Part shown: positions 15,615-23,415 of the stretch, one piece after another
How positions within the stretch are numbered: position 1 is the first letter of the stretch
How the letters are laid out: every line of letters begins with the position of its first letter
NCBI GenBank assembly: GCA_964580525.1
Contig: CAZOKN010000016.1
Location: 1-35,105 of the forward strand
Origin: CAZOKN01 sp964580525
Lineage (GTDB): Bacteria; Pseudomonadota; Alphaproteobacteria; Rickettsiales; UBA6187
Length of the DNA: 35,105 nucleotides
Direction of reading: 5' to 3'
The notes under the pieces: model-generated
The model's input: only the letters and a program-made list of their open reading frames with translations
What the model was told of the DNA's origin: nothing
Database searches by the model: none
Position numbers and translations under genes: made by a program

Positions 15615-17030
15615 CTACCACCTTGTCTCAAATTTTTTCCTTAAATATGCCGCAAACAAATTAGCAACGGCCAAAATCGCCAATAACACTATTATTGCAG
15701 CAGAAGTTTTTTCCTGGAAACCCACTTCCGAACTATCAGACCACAGATAAATCTGCACCGGCATAGCGGTTGCCGGGGATAAAAAATCTGAAGGTATATC
15801 AGCTATAAACGCCACCATTCCTATCATCAATAAAGGCGCAGTTTCACCTAAAATTCTAGCTATACTAAGTATTGTACCAGTCATAATGCCTGGCATAGCA
15901 AGAGGAATAACATGGTCAAACGTAACCTGAAGTTTGGTAGCACCAAGCGCTGTCGCACCATCCCTAATGGATTTTGGAATCGCTCTTATGGAAGTCCTTG
16001 TCGCAATCACAATAACCGGCAAAGCCATCATAGCTAGAGTGAAGCCACCAGCAAGTGATGCCGAGCGCGGAATACCAAACGTCTGTATGTATATCGTCAA
16101 TCCCAGCAAACCAAAAACAATTGATGGCACTGCAGCAAGATTATTTATATTAACTTCTATAAAATCAGTAATTCTATTTTTTGGAGCAAACTCTTCTAAA
16201 TAAATCGCTGTCGCCACTCCAAGTGGGAATGCTACGAGCATGCACGAAATAACAACAAACAAAGAACCAACCATACTTCCCAAAATTCCTGCCACTTCAG
16301 GATCTCTAGAATCACCTTGTGTAAAAAAAGCTGTGTTGAAAACATTTCTTATTCTGTTTTCATTTTTTAATTTCTCAAAACCTTCGATAACTTTAGGATC
16401 GACGCTATCATTTGATATTTTACCTTTTGCCAGCATGTCAAACTGAGACGAAGCACGTAGCCACACTTCTTGCTTTGAGCCTATAACAGTTTTATCTTTC
16501 TTTACAATTTCCTTCAATTGGTCTGCCGCTGAAGTACTCGCTAATGAATTTAATTTTCTTTTTTCACTACGTTCAGTTGCTTCTGGAAATATCTCGGCAA
16601 TTCCAGCATTAACCAAAGCTCCATAGCTTTGGCTTTCAACATCTTCTTGCGTAAATGTTATAGGCAATTTAATTTGTGCCTGATAAAAAGCGCTATGGCC
16701 GCTGGAAATTATATTGCACATAAGCACAACAAGGAAAATCAAAGACACCGATATTGCGGCCATTCCATAAAATCTGAATCTTTTTTCCGCACGATTACGT
16801 TTTGCAATACTGGCCGTAATAATTTTTTGGATACGCCTACGCTTCATAACTTTACGCAGAGCTTTGTCACGACGCTTTAATTTTTTCAGTTCTTTTTTCA
16901 GTTTTGAACGTTTCTTTTCCTGATTTTCTGTAAGATTATCATATTCAAAAGAGCGCAACCTGATAATGTGAGCACGACGCAGACCAGAAGAAATCAACCT
17001 TAAAGATGTGATGAGCAAATATCTAAACAT
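15615..17030 (-). CDS. pstA: phosphate ABC transporter permease PstA with an N-terminal basic extension
   Basis: The inner-membrane permease is about 471 residues, far longer than the roughly 300 of enterobacterial PstA. The extra part is N-terminal: a strongly basic, probably helical stretch (many Lys/Arg, about residues 40-80), a membrane helix and a periplasmic-looking domain. This fits the DUF3333-type extension of alphaproteobacterial PstA. The permease core follows, with the conserved cytoplasmic loop DGATALGATKLQVTFDHVIPLA that docks on PstB. The ATG at 17030 is preceded by AAGGAG at ideal spacing; an upstream in-frame codon at 17066 has no such site. It overlaps the end of pstC by 8 nt. 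Confidence 0.93.
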   Translation of the reverse strand: MFRYLLITSLRLISSGLRRAHIIRLRSFEYDNLTENQEKKRSKLKKELKKLKRRDKALRKVMKRRRIQKIITASIAKRNRAEKRFRFYGMAAISVSLIFLVVLMCNIISSGHSAFYQAQIKLPITFTQEDVESQSYGALVNAGIAEIFPEATERSEKRKLNSLASTSAADQLKEIVKKDKTVIGSKQEVWLRASSQFDMLAKGKISNDSVDPKVIEGFEKLKNENRIRNVFNTAFFTQGDSRDPEVAGILGSMVGSLFVVISCMLVAFPLGVATAIYLEEFAPKNRITDFIEVNINNLAAVPSIVFGLLGLTIYIQTFGIPRSASLAGGFTLAMMALPVIVIATRTSIRAIPKSIRDGATALGATKLQVTFDHVIPLAMPGIMTGTILSIARILGETAPLLMIGMVAFIADIPSDFLSPATAMPVQIYLWSDSSEVGFQEKTSAAIIVLLAILAVANLFAAYLRKKFETRW

Positions 17031-17964
17031 ATTGCTCCTTGTATTTTCTAACCACACGCAAGGCAATAATATTAAGAATCAAAGTAATGATGAATAAGGT
17101 AAGCCCAAGAGCAAATGCTGATAAAGTTTTAGGACTATCAAATTCCTGATCGCCAACTAAAAGAGTAACTATCTGCACTGTTACCGTAGTAACTGCATTA
17201 AGAGGATTGGCGGTTAAATTAGCCGATAAACCCGCGGCCATAACTACAATCATTGTTTCACCAATCGCACGCGAAACACCAAGCAAAACCGCACTCATAA
17301 TACCAGGGAATGCCGCTGGCATCACAACTTTTTTAATAGTTTCCGATTGCGTTGAACCTAAAGCAAGAGAAGCATCTCTGAGTGTAACAGGCACAGAATG
17401 CAAAACATCGTCAGATAGAGAAAGTATGAAAGGTATTATCATAATACCCATAACCAATCCGGCTGTAAGCGCACTCTCTGACGCAATGCTTATGCCCATT
17501 TGTTCACCGACATAACGAAGAAATGGCGCTATAGTTTTAACTGCAAAATAACCATAAACCACCGTAGGGATACCTGCCAATATTTCAAGCAGTGGCTTTA
17601 TGCGGGTACGCACTTTTTTGCAGGCATATTCGGAAAGATAAATCGCTGAAAATAATCCTAAAGGCAGCGCTACAGCAATTGCTATAACAGTGATCAATAA
17701 AGTTCCCACAAAAACTGGAATAGCACCGAAAGAATTCTGGGTATCGGCTGTATTCATTGTGTTCTGAGGACTCCATTGCAATCCAAACAGAAAATTAAAA
17801 ATAGAAACTTTAGAAAAGAAAATCGTCGACTCAAAAAAAACCGAGGCAACAATCAAAACAGTGATAGCTATAGAAATGGAAGCTGAAACAAATAAAAGGC
17901 CTTTGGCAAATTTTTCAATATGCCGACGTTTACCAGTATCTTTTGAAGAAAGTGAGCTCACCAT
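17023..17964 (-). CDS. pstC: phosphate ABC transporter permease PstC
   Basis: The 313-residue inner-membrane protein has about six membrane helices and the permease loop RDASLALGSTQSETIKKVVMP characteristic of the Pst branch. It pairs with PstA to form the channel for phosphate delivered by PstS. It overlaps pstA by 8 nt at its 3' end, implying translational coupling. It is separated from the upstream porin gene by 82 bp containing a terminator-like hairpin, so pstCAB may be expressed at a lower level than pstS and the porin. Confidence 0.94.
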   Translation of the reverse strand: MVSSLSSKDTGKRRHIEKFAKGLLFVSASISIAITVLIVASVFFESTIFFSKVSIFNFLFGLQWSPQNTMNTADTQNSFGAIPVFVGTLLITVIAIAVALPLGLFSAIYLSEYACKKVRTRIKPLLEILAGIPTVVYGYFAVKTIAPFLRYVGEQMGISIASESALTAGLVMGIMIIPFILSLSDDVLHSVPVTLRDASLALGSTQSETIKKVVMPAAFPGIMSAVLLGVSRAIGETMIVVMAAGLSANLTANPLNAVTTVTVQIVTLLVGDQEFDSPKTLSAFALGLTLFIITLILNIIALRVVRKYKEQYV

Positions 17965-17972
17965 ATACCACT

Positions 17973-18013
17973 AAAAAATCAAATCTGCCCAACCAATATA
18001 ATTAGTTAGGCAG
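17973..18013 (-). terminator. attenuator-like hairpin between the porin and pstC
   Basis: On the minus strand CTGCCTAAC (18013-18005) pairs with GTTGGGCAG (17993-17985) through nine pairs with one G-U. The loop is 11 nt, and six Ts follow at 17978-17973 after a short spacer. This looks like a partial intrinsic terminator inside the pst operon, consistent with binding protein and porin being needed in excess over the permease. Confidence 0.6.
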
Positions 18014-18046
18014 GTTTATATTATATAACTAGTTTTTATACAAGCG

Positions 18047-19459
18047 CTAGAAGTCAACCTGCATACGGAACAACAATATATTCGGATCATCATCAGCCGC
18101 AACATTAGCCCCTTGCGGAGTAACATTATCAGTATTCACCATAATATAGTTTGTCATAAATCTAACATAAGGATTTAAATACCAGTTAACACCCAGAGTA
18201 ATATCATCTATAGCACCACCAGCGATAGCTAAATCATTTAAATCGATTGTGCTATATCTCGCTGCAACTTCAACAGCACCCCAGGTTCCATCTTTTGGAC
18301 TGAAATTATTTTTAGGCTTAAGACGACCAAATAACCCAGTTTTAACATCATAAGGTTTTGATTCACCAGTAAGCATAAACGAAGCTTCTGTATACCAACC
18401 ATTAAAGCTCAAATCACCACCGGTTTTTCTGTCGACATTAGTTTGAATATACTCGCTCTGCGTTGTAAAAGGCCCATAAGACCCAGCCAACTCAAGGCCA
18501 GAAACAGTATAGTCTGCGATATTGCCTATCGCACCAGTGTTAGCAGATAATTTTTGCTGTATAGAATTTTCTGCTACAGAACTTAAAGTTAGAGAATTAG
18601 TGGCGTTATCAGGCGTTTTATATGCAATTGAAGCACCAAGATGTAGAACTTTTCCGGATTCGTGGAAAGGTGCAAAAGTTGCTCGAGCATTAACAGATTT
18701 AGCCTCATCATCAGTACTCTTTGTATTAGTACTGTCGTTATGACCACCAAATGCAAAAGACCAGTTATCGCCAGCAGTCTCTATCTTCGCACCAATAATT
18801 TCGTCAGTTGTAAATGTTGTTATTGGCAAAGCACGTTCAATAAACATTGTATAGTTGCTGCTTGTTAGCTGATCCATCCCTTGTTCAGGTTTAAAATTAC
18901 CAACAGTAATATCGAATTTTTCAAATCCTTTATAACGCAAGAAAGCATCTTTAATAACAGGAGTTTGTGTGCTGCTTCTATTGCCGAAATCAACATCAAA
19001 CTTATACTGCCAATCTCTTGCTACAGCACCCTGAAAACCAAGTCTGGCACTTCTGATATTGCCGCCATCTGGATGATCTGTTTTATCATCTTGGAAAATT
19101 GCATAATCAGTATGCAATCTGCCAAATGGCTGAAAATAAGTTGCACCATCTGCAGATTCAATTTTCGGAGAAGGTGACATAGTGATTTTTACATCACTTA
19201 GTGAAACAGTGTTATCACCAGAAACAGGAGTAGATTTTGCAGAAGGTTTAGTTGCTGCCTGTTGCTGCGTAGCCTTAACTGCAGAAGCAGCTTTGGCATT
19301 TGCTTCAGTAGTCTGTTTCTTTAAATCTTTAACAACAGACTGCAATTCATTGATTTGCTTTTCAAGCATTTCAATTTTTTTATCCATCGCTGGATCGCTG
19401 GCAAGAGCTGCCTGCGATACCAACGATGATAGTGTAAAAAATACCAGCTTCTTTTTCAC
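18047..19459 (-). CDS. OprP/OprO-type phosphate-selective outer-membrane porin
   Basis: This is a 470-residue protein. It has a signal peptide ending ALA, then a coiled-coil segment (about 25-60, KKIEMLEKQINELQ) and a Ala/Thr/Lys linker. The barrel domain of the OprP/OprO porin family follows, with the conserved GRLHTDYA, SARLGFQGAVARDW, FDVDFG and VGNFKPEQG stretches. The chain ends in Phe (FRMQVDF), as outer-membrane barrels do. OprP channels take up phosphate or polyphosphate anions. Position between pstS (15 bp upstream) and pstC strongly supports a phosphate role. Anion selectivity itself rests on family and context. Confidence 0.88.
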   Translation of the reverse strand: MKKKLVFFTLSSLVSQAALASDPAMDKKIEMLEKQINELQSVVKDLKKQTTEANAKAASAVKATQQQAATKPSAKSTPVSGDNTVSLSDVKITMSPSPKIESADGATYFQPFGRLHTDYAIFQDDKTDHPDGGNIRSARLGFQGAVARDWQYKFDVDFGNRSSTQTPVIKDAFLRYKGFEKFDITVGNFKPEQGMDQLTSSNYTMFIERALPITTFTTDEIIGAKIETAGDNWSFAFGGHNDSTNTKSTDDEAKSVNARATFAPFHESGKVLHLGASIAYKTPDNATNSLTLSSVAENSIQQKLSANTGAIGNIADYTVSGLELAGSYGPFTTQSEYIQTNVDRKTGGDLSFNGWYTEASFMLTGESKPYDVKTGLFGRLKPKNNFSPKDGTWGAVEVAARYSTIDLNDLAIAGGAIDDITLGVNWYLNPYVRFMTNYIMVNTDNVTPQGANVAADDDPNILLFRMQVDF

Positions 19460-19474
19460 TTAATACCTCTTATT

Positions 19475-20503
19475 CTATTTGATAGATTCTAAAACCTTCT
19501 TAGATACATTAGCAAATTCAGATTCTGAAAGAGGTATCAAACCTTTAGCAGAAAGATAACCCTCAGTACCCAAAGCATTTTTGCTTAAATATTCCTTCAC
19601 AAAATCCTTAATAGAAGGTTTTTTAGCAATATGCTCTTTTTTTACATAAATGAATAGTGGTCTTGAAACAGGATATTTCCCACTTGATATATTATCAAAG
19701 TCTGGGGCAACACCTTGTATTGAGCTACCTTGTATTGAACTACTATTTTCTTCCAAGAAGCTATATCCGAATATACCAAGAGCATTAGAATTGCTGCTTA
19801 GTTTTTGAACCATAAGATTATCGTTTTCTCCAGAATCAATGTACGATCCATCTTCACGAATTAGAGCACAAGCCTTTTCTCTTTCTTTTTCATCAGCATA
19901 AGCTGCTTTAAATTCAGGAAGGTCTTTGCATGATTTAACCATAACTAATTCAGCGAAAGCATCTCTTGTTCCAGATGTAGGAGGAGGACCATAAACTTCT
20001 ATACTATGCGGAGGCAATTTAGGATCAACATCGCTCCATTTTTTATTGGTGTTATCAACAAGTTTTCCACCAACTGGTATTTTTTTAGCCAATGCCAAGA
20101 ATATTTGCTTTTCAGTTAAAGAAAATTTATCGCCACCCTTTTTATTAGCCACAACGATACCATCATAACCAATTTTTACTTCCAAAGGATTATTTACACC
20201 ATTTTTAGTGCATAATTCTTTTTCGCTATCTTTTATAGCACGTGAAGCATTTGCGATATCAGGAGTATCATCGCCAGCACCAGCGCAGAATAATTTAAAA
20301 CCGCCACCAGTTCCTACTGACTCAACTATTGGAGTTTTATTGCCAGTGCTCTTACCAAAATGTTCTGCCACAATTGTAGTAAATGGATAAACAGTCGAAG
20401 AACCAACCGCTCTAATTTGCTCAGATCCAGCTGCAAAAGCAAAGCCAGATGCCGCCAAAGAGGCTACGCAAACTGAAGTAACAAGAAGCTTTTTAATATT
20501 CAT
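19475..20503 (-). CDS. pstS: periplasmic phosphate-binding protein PstS
   Basis: The 342-residue periplasmic receptor has a cleavable signal peptide ending AFA. Ligand-contact motifs are visible: GSSTVYPFT near the mature N-terminus, ESVGTGGGFK, ANASRAIKDSE and PPTSGTRDAF. These match the PstS branch that hands phosphate to PstCA. It is the first gene of the minus-strand run pstS-porin-pstC-pstA-pstB and has its own promoter-like sequence. An internal duplicated GSSIQG stretch (about residues 255-265) is minor. Expression is expected to rise under phosphate limitation, although a clear PhoB box was not found. Confidence 0.95.
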   Translation of the reverse strand: MNIKKLLVTSVCVASLAASGFAFAAGSEQIRAVGSSTVYPFTTIVAEHFGKSTGNKTPIVESVGTGGGFKLFCAGAGDDTPDIANASRAIKDSEKELCTKNGVNNPLEVKIGYDGIVVANKKGGDKFSLTEKQIFLALAKKIPVGGKLVDNTNKKWSDVDPKLPPHSIEVYGPPPTSGTRDAFAELVMVKSCKDLPEFKAAYADEKEREKACALIREDGSYIDSGENDNLMVQKLSSNSNALGIFGYSFLEENSSSIQGSSIQGVAPDFDNISSGKYPVSRPLFIYVKKEHIAKKPSIKDFVKEYLSKNALGTEGYLSAKGLIPLSESEFANVSKKVLESIK

Positions 20504-20535
20504 TTTCCCCTCATAATTATATATTTATTCTATAT

Positions 20536-20589
20536 TTCCATAAATATGGAATTATGCAAGTATATATAGTCATAAATATAAAAAGTCAA
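20536..20589 (-). promoter_or_regulatory. pstS promoter region with a downstream dyad
   Basis: On the minus strand the -35 is TTGACT (20589-20584), the spacer 17 nt and the -10 TATATA (20566-20561). A perfect dyad TTCCAT/ATGGAA with a 4-nt loop (20536-20551) lies just after the predicted start, in the leader. No convincing tandem CTGTCAT-type Pho box is visible. Confidence 0.5.
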
Positions 20590-20592
20590 TTA

Positions 20593-20805
20593 CTACTTTT
20601 TCACCTTCTTTTTCGACTTATCAGTATCTGTAACCAGAGTACCGGCTACTGAGTAGTGTTCAGGCGCCATTTCAGACAAAATAATTCTAACTTTTTCGGG
20701 AGTCACATCTACAGATTCACATATAGCTTTCGTTACTTTTTCGACCAGTTTACGTTTTTTGTCAGTGCTACGGCCTTCAAGAAGGTGAATTTGTACTATT
20801 GGCAT
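20593..20805 (-). CDS. 4-oxalocrotonate tautomerase-family small enzyme
   Basis: The 70-residue protein begins Met-Pro-Ile-Val-Gln-Ile; removal of Met exposes the catalytic N-terminal Pro of this family. The LLEGR and EKVxxxI segments also match. Members form small multimers and catalyse keto-enol tautomerisation or related proton transfers, and many close homologues have no known substrate. The C-terminal tail is Lys-rich (about ten residues beyond the usual 62). AGGAAT precedes the ATG. It is divergent from the glutathione S-transferase gene, and its stop lies near the pstS promoter. Confidence 0.85.
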   Translation of the reverse strand: MPIVQIHLLEGRSTDKKRKLVEKVTKAICESVDVTPEKVRIILSEMAPEHYSVAGTLVTDTDKSKKKVKK

Positions 20806-20839
20806 AATAATTCCTCGTTTTGTTTTTTTAAATCAAAAT

Positions 20840-20908
20840 GCAATATAGATTGCTACAATTATCTTTATATCACCTGACTTGCACATTCAATAGATAGAGT
20901 GCTATAAA
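20840..20908 (+). promoter_or_regulatory. promoter of the glutathione S-transferase gene, with an upstream dyad
   Basis: The -35 is TTGCAC (20879-20884), the spacer 18 nt and the -10 TATAAA (20903-20908), giving a leader of about 25 nt. A perfect dyad GCAAT/ATTGC around ATAG (20840-20853) sits between the divergent genes and could bind a shared regulator. Confidence 0.55.
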
Positions 20909-20938
20909 TACGCATCTGTTAAAAATTAAGGAGTGATT

Positions 20939-21565
20939 ATGTATACGTTATTTTATTCTCCGGGCGCATGCTCTATGGCTGTGCACGTTGTATTAAACGA
21001 AGTTGGAGCTGATTGTAAGCTTGAAAATATATCTCTTAGTGAAGGAAAAAACCGTTCGCCTGAGTTTTTGAAAATAAATCCACGCGGTCAAGTTCCGGTT
21101 TTACAAGATGGTAATAAAACTCTGCGTGAAGGCGCCGCTATACTTGTTTATCTCGCAGAAAAACATAATAGCCCGCTACTACCAAAATCAGGCCAAGAAC
21201 GTGCCGATGCAATTGAATGGTTGATGTTCTGCAACGCTACATTACATCCTGCATATAGCAGAGCTTTTTTCCTTATGAGAGCAGCAAAAGAACCTGCAAA
21301 AGAAGAGTTGCTTACTATTGTTACTAATCAAATAAATAAGCTTTGGGAAGAAGTTGAAGAGCGTTTAAATAATAATAATTATCTTGCTGGCAATAAAATT
21401 ACAGTTGCCGATATATTGTTAACTGTTATTGCCAATTGGTCACGCAACTTCCCTCAAATAAAAATCGGTGCAAAAACAAAAGATTTACTCAAAAAAGTAA
21501 TCGCACTACCATCTTATCAAAAGGCTTTGGAAATAGAAAAAGTTGAATATAAAGCTGCGGCTTAA
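20939..21565 (+). CDS. glutathione S-transferase (beta-class-like)
   Basis: The 208-residue cytoplasmic enzyme conjugates or reduces substrates with glutathione. The thioredoxin-like N-domain begins MYTLFYSPGACS; Cys11 corresponds to the catalytic Cys of bacterial beta-class enzymes. The cis-Pro motif is GQVPVL and the glutathione-contacting Glu/Gly pair lies in REGAAILVYLA. The helical C-domain contains the N-capping stretch ITVADILL. The ATG at 20939 is chosen because AAGGAG (20928-20933) lies 5 nt upstream; the GTG at 20933 overlaps it. It is monocistronic, between its own promoter and a strong hairpin terminator. Confidence 0.93.
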   Translation: MYTLFYSPGACSMAVHVVLNEVGADCKLENISLSEGKNRSPEFLKINPRGQVPVLQDGNKTLREGAAILVYLAEKHNSPLLPKSGQERADAIEWLMFCNATLHPAYSRAFFLMRAAKEPAKEELLTIVTNQINKLWEEVEERLNNNNYLAGNKITVADILLTVIANWSRNFPQIKIGAKTKDLLKKVIALPSYQKALEIEKVEYKAAA

Positions 21566-21569
21566 TATT

Positions 21570-21591
21570 AAGGGGGCACTCATGCCCCCTT
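21570..21591. terminator. bidirectional terminator between gst and yceI
   Basis: AAGGGGGCA (21570-21578) and TGCCCCCTT (21583-21591) form a perfect 9-bp GC-rich stem with the loop CTCA, between two convergent genes. The T-run is short on the plus side and provided by the flanking AATATTAA on the other. Confidence 0.7.
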
Positions 21592-21593
21592 CC

Positions 21594-22172
21594 CTATTCT
21601 GCCATTCCTTCCATCTCAACATGAATACGAACATTTTCACTAACAAACGGTACGCCGTTTATCATACCAAAGTTTGATCTATTAATAGTTGTGTCGATAC
21701 TAAAACCAGCCATACTCTTTTTAGTCATAGGATGAATACCAGCTTTATTAAACTTAACCTTCAATGTTACAGGCTTTTCTTTACCTAAAAGTGTCAGCCA
21801 ACCAATAACATCCGCCGTATTTTTTCCTGTCACTTTCACCTGGCTACTTCTAAAATGCATTACAGGATATTTCTTAGTATTAAACCAATCTTTGCCCTGC
21901 AATACTTTATCTAAAGCCTTACTATCAGTATCAATGCTTGCCGGTTTTATATCTAACTCCACCGAGCTCTCTTTAGGATTTTTTTCATCAAACATGAAAT
22001 GTCCTTCATAGTCGGTAAATTTTCCTATTTTTTCTGAAAAGCCCAAATGGTTCACAAAAAATAATATAGTGGTATGCTCTTTATCAAAACTATATTTAGT
22101 TAAATCCGCTCTGGCAAAAAGTGGAAAGATATTTAGAGAGATAAAAACCACAGCAAAAAAATACTTTTTCAT
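21594..22172 (-). CDS. yceI: YceI-family periplasmic lipid-binding protein (copy 1)
   Basis: The protein is about 192 residues, with a signal peptide ending ARA and a lipocalin-like YceI beta-barrel. Typical stretches include YSFDKEHTTILFFVNHLGFS, GKDWFNTKKYPVMHFRS and TINRSNFGM. YceI-like proteins bind isoprenoid quinones or other polyprenyl lipids; the true role in most bacteria is open. The ATG at 22172 gives the cleanest signal peptide, and an in-frame ATG at 22184 would add four residues. It is divergent from a second yceI that is followed by cytochrome b561 and a third yceI. Confidence 0.88.
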   Translation of the reverse strand: MKKYFFAVVFISLNIFPLFARADLTKYSFDKEHTTILFFVNHLGFSEKIGKFTDYEGHFMFDEKNPKESSVELDIKPASIDTDSKALDKVLQGKDWFNTKKYPVMHFRSSQVKVTGKNTADVIGWLTLLGKEKPVTLKVKFNKAGIHPMTKKSMAGFSIDTTINRSNFGMINGVPFVSENVRIHVEMEGMAE

Positions 22173-22213
22173 GTCTTGTTCCATTTAATTAAAAATTATT
22201 TCATGAGCAACGA

Positions 22214-22242
22214 TTGTAAAAGAAGATTTAAGTCACTATATT
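22214..22242 (+). promoter_or_regulatory. promoter of the yceI-b561-yceI operon
   Basis: The -35 is TTGTAA (22214-22219), the spacer 17 nt and the -10 TATATT (22237-22242). The start would be about 36 nt before the ATG at 22285. It lies in the divergent region between two yceI genes. Confidence 0.5.
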
Positions 22243-22284
22243 CTTGTTGATAAGTTATTGTCTAATAAAAACAAGGTATTATTT

Positions 22285-22872
22285 ATGAAAAATATAATCA
22301 AACAAATAGTTCTAACTTCAGCTATATATATTCCGTTATCTTTGTCTGCACATGCTGCCGAAACTTATAATCTTGATCCTAGTCACACCAACATCACATG
22401 GCATGCAAACCATTTCGGCTTTTCTAACCCTTCTGGAAAATTTGCAAAAACTGAAGGTGTGCTAACTCTAGACGAAGCAAAGCCAGCAAATAGCAAAGTT
22501 GAAGTTACTATTTCCACTGCAAGCATAGTTACAGGTATTGATAAATTCGACGAACATTTAAAAAGCGATGATTTTTTTAAAGTAGTAAAATTTCCGGAAG
22601 CGAAATTTGTAAGTCAAAAAGTAGATTTAAAAGGCAGAGACGCAGCAAAAGTTACTGGAAATCTTACCTTATTGGGAGTTACAAAACCAATTACTCTTGA
22701 TGTTAAGCTAAACAAGATTGGTGAAAATCCTATAAATAAGAAAAAAACTGCAGGATTTAGTGCCAGCACAACTATCAAGCGTTCTGATTTTGGTATAAAC
22801 TATGCATTGCCTGGCGTTTCTGATGAAGTTAAAATAGACATAGAGTCAGAAGCAAATTTAGCGGATAAATAA
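22285..22872 (+). CDS. yceI: YceI-family periplasmic protein (copy 2)
   Basis: This is a 195-residue protein with a signal peptide ending AHA and a full YceI domain: YNLDPSHTNITWHANHFGFS, LKSDDFFKVVKFPEAKF, GNLTLLGVTKPITLDV and TIKRSDFGI. The start is the ATG at 22285, preceded by AAGG; a TTG nine codons upstream spoils the signal peptide. The stop codon directly abuts the ATG of the cytochrome b561 gene. A yceI next to a b561 gene mirrors the E. coli yceI-yceJ pair and suggests the lipid carrier works with the membrane electron carrier. Confidence 0.92.
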   Translation: MKNIIKQIVLTSAIYIPLSLSAHAAETYNLDPSHTNITWHANHFGFSNPSGKFAKTEGVLTLDEAKPANSKVEVTISTASIVTGIDKFDEHLKSDDFFKVVKFPEAKFVSQKVDLKGRDAAKVTGNLTLLGVTKPITLDVKLNKIGENPINKKKTAGFSASTTIKRSDFGINYALPGVSDEVKIDIESEANLADK

Positions 22873-23415
22873 ATGCAAATTAAAAACTCAAGCGAACGTT
22901 ATGGAATAATTGCCACGCTCCTTCACTGGGGCATGGCAATTTTGATCATTGGGCTTCTCGCTCTTGGTCTTTATATGGGCAAATTGGAAATGAGCCCTGA
23001 CAAGCTAAAGCTTTATGGCTTACACAAGTCATTCGGAGCATGCGTTCTATTTGTAGTTACATTTAGGGCATTATGGAGAATTACGAATATAATTCCGCCT
23101 ATGCCAAATACAATTCCTAAATTACAACAACTCGCTGCTCATATGGCGCATTATGCCTTATATTTCTTTATGATAGCAATGCCACTAAGTGGCTGGCTCA
23201 TGTCTTCTGCCGCTGGATTTCCTGTTTCGGTTTTTGGGTTATTTACCTTACCTGATCTTATTGCCGCTAATCAGGAACAAAAACATTTTTTAAAAGAAGC
23301 ACACGAATTTATGGCCTATGGATTGATTTTTACTATCGTAGCGCACGCCGGAGCAGCTCTAAAACATCATTTTATTAATAAGGATGATATTCTGAGGAGA
23401 ATGCTACCATGGTAG
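22873..23415 (+). CDS. cytochrome b561 family membrane protein
   Basis: The 180-residue integral membrane protein has about four helices. Haem-ligand-type His residues lie in helix 1 (TLLHWGMA), after helix 1 (LHKSFG) and in the later helices (HMAHYALYF, EAHEFMAYG, IVAHAGAALKHH). The family carries electrons between ubiquinol and periplasmic acceptors or superoxide. It ends DDILRRMLPW, typical for the bacterial branch. It starts on the base after the upstream yceI stop and overlaps the next yceI by 7 nt, so all three are one translationally coupled operon. Confidence 0.92.
   Translation: MQIKNSSERYGIIATLLHWGMAILIIGLLALGLYMGKLEMSPDKLKLYGLHKSFGACVLFVVTFRALWRITNIIPPMPNTIPKLQQLAAHMAHYALYFFMIAMPLSGWLMSSAAGFPVSVFGLFTLPDLIAANQEQKHFLKEAHEFMAYGLIFTIVAHAGAALKHHFINKDDILRRMLPW

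Noticed and set aside
20536..20589. A PhoB box upstream of pstS
   Set aside because: Only two loose xTGAC words about 16 nt apart are seen; they do not match tandem CTGTCAT-type half-sites with 11-bp periodicity.
21570..21591. The GGGGGCA hairpin here and the GGGGGCA repeats near the integrase as related mobile repeats
   Set aside because: Similarity is limited to 7-9 bases of G-rich stem, and this copy is fully explained as a terminator between convergent genes.
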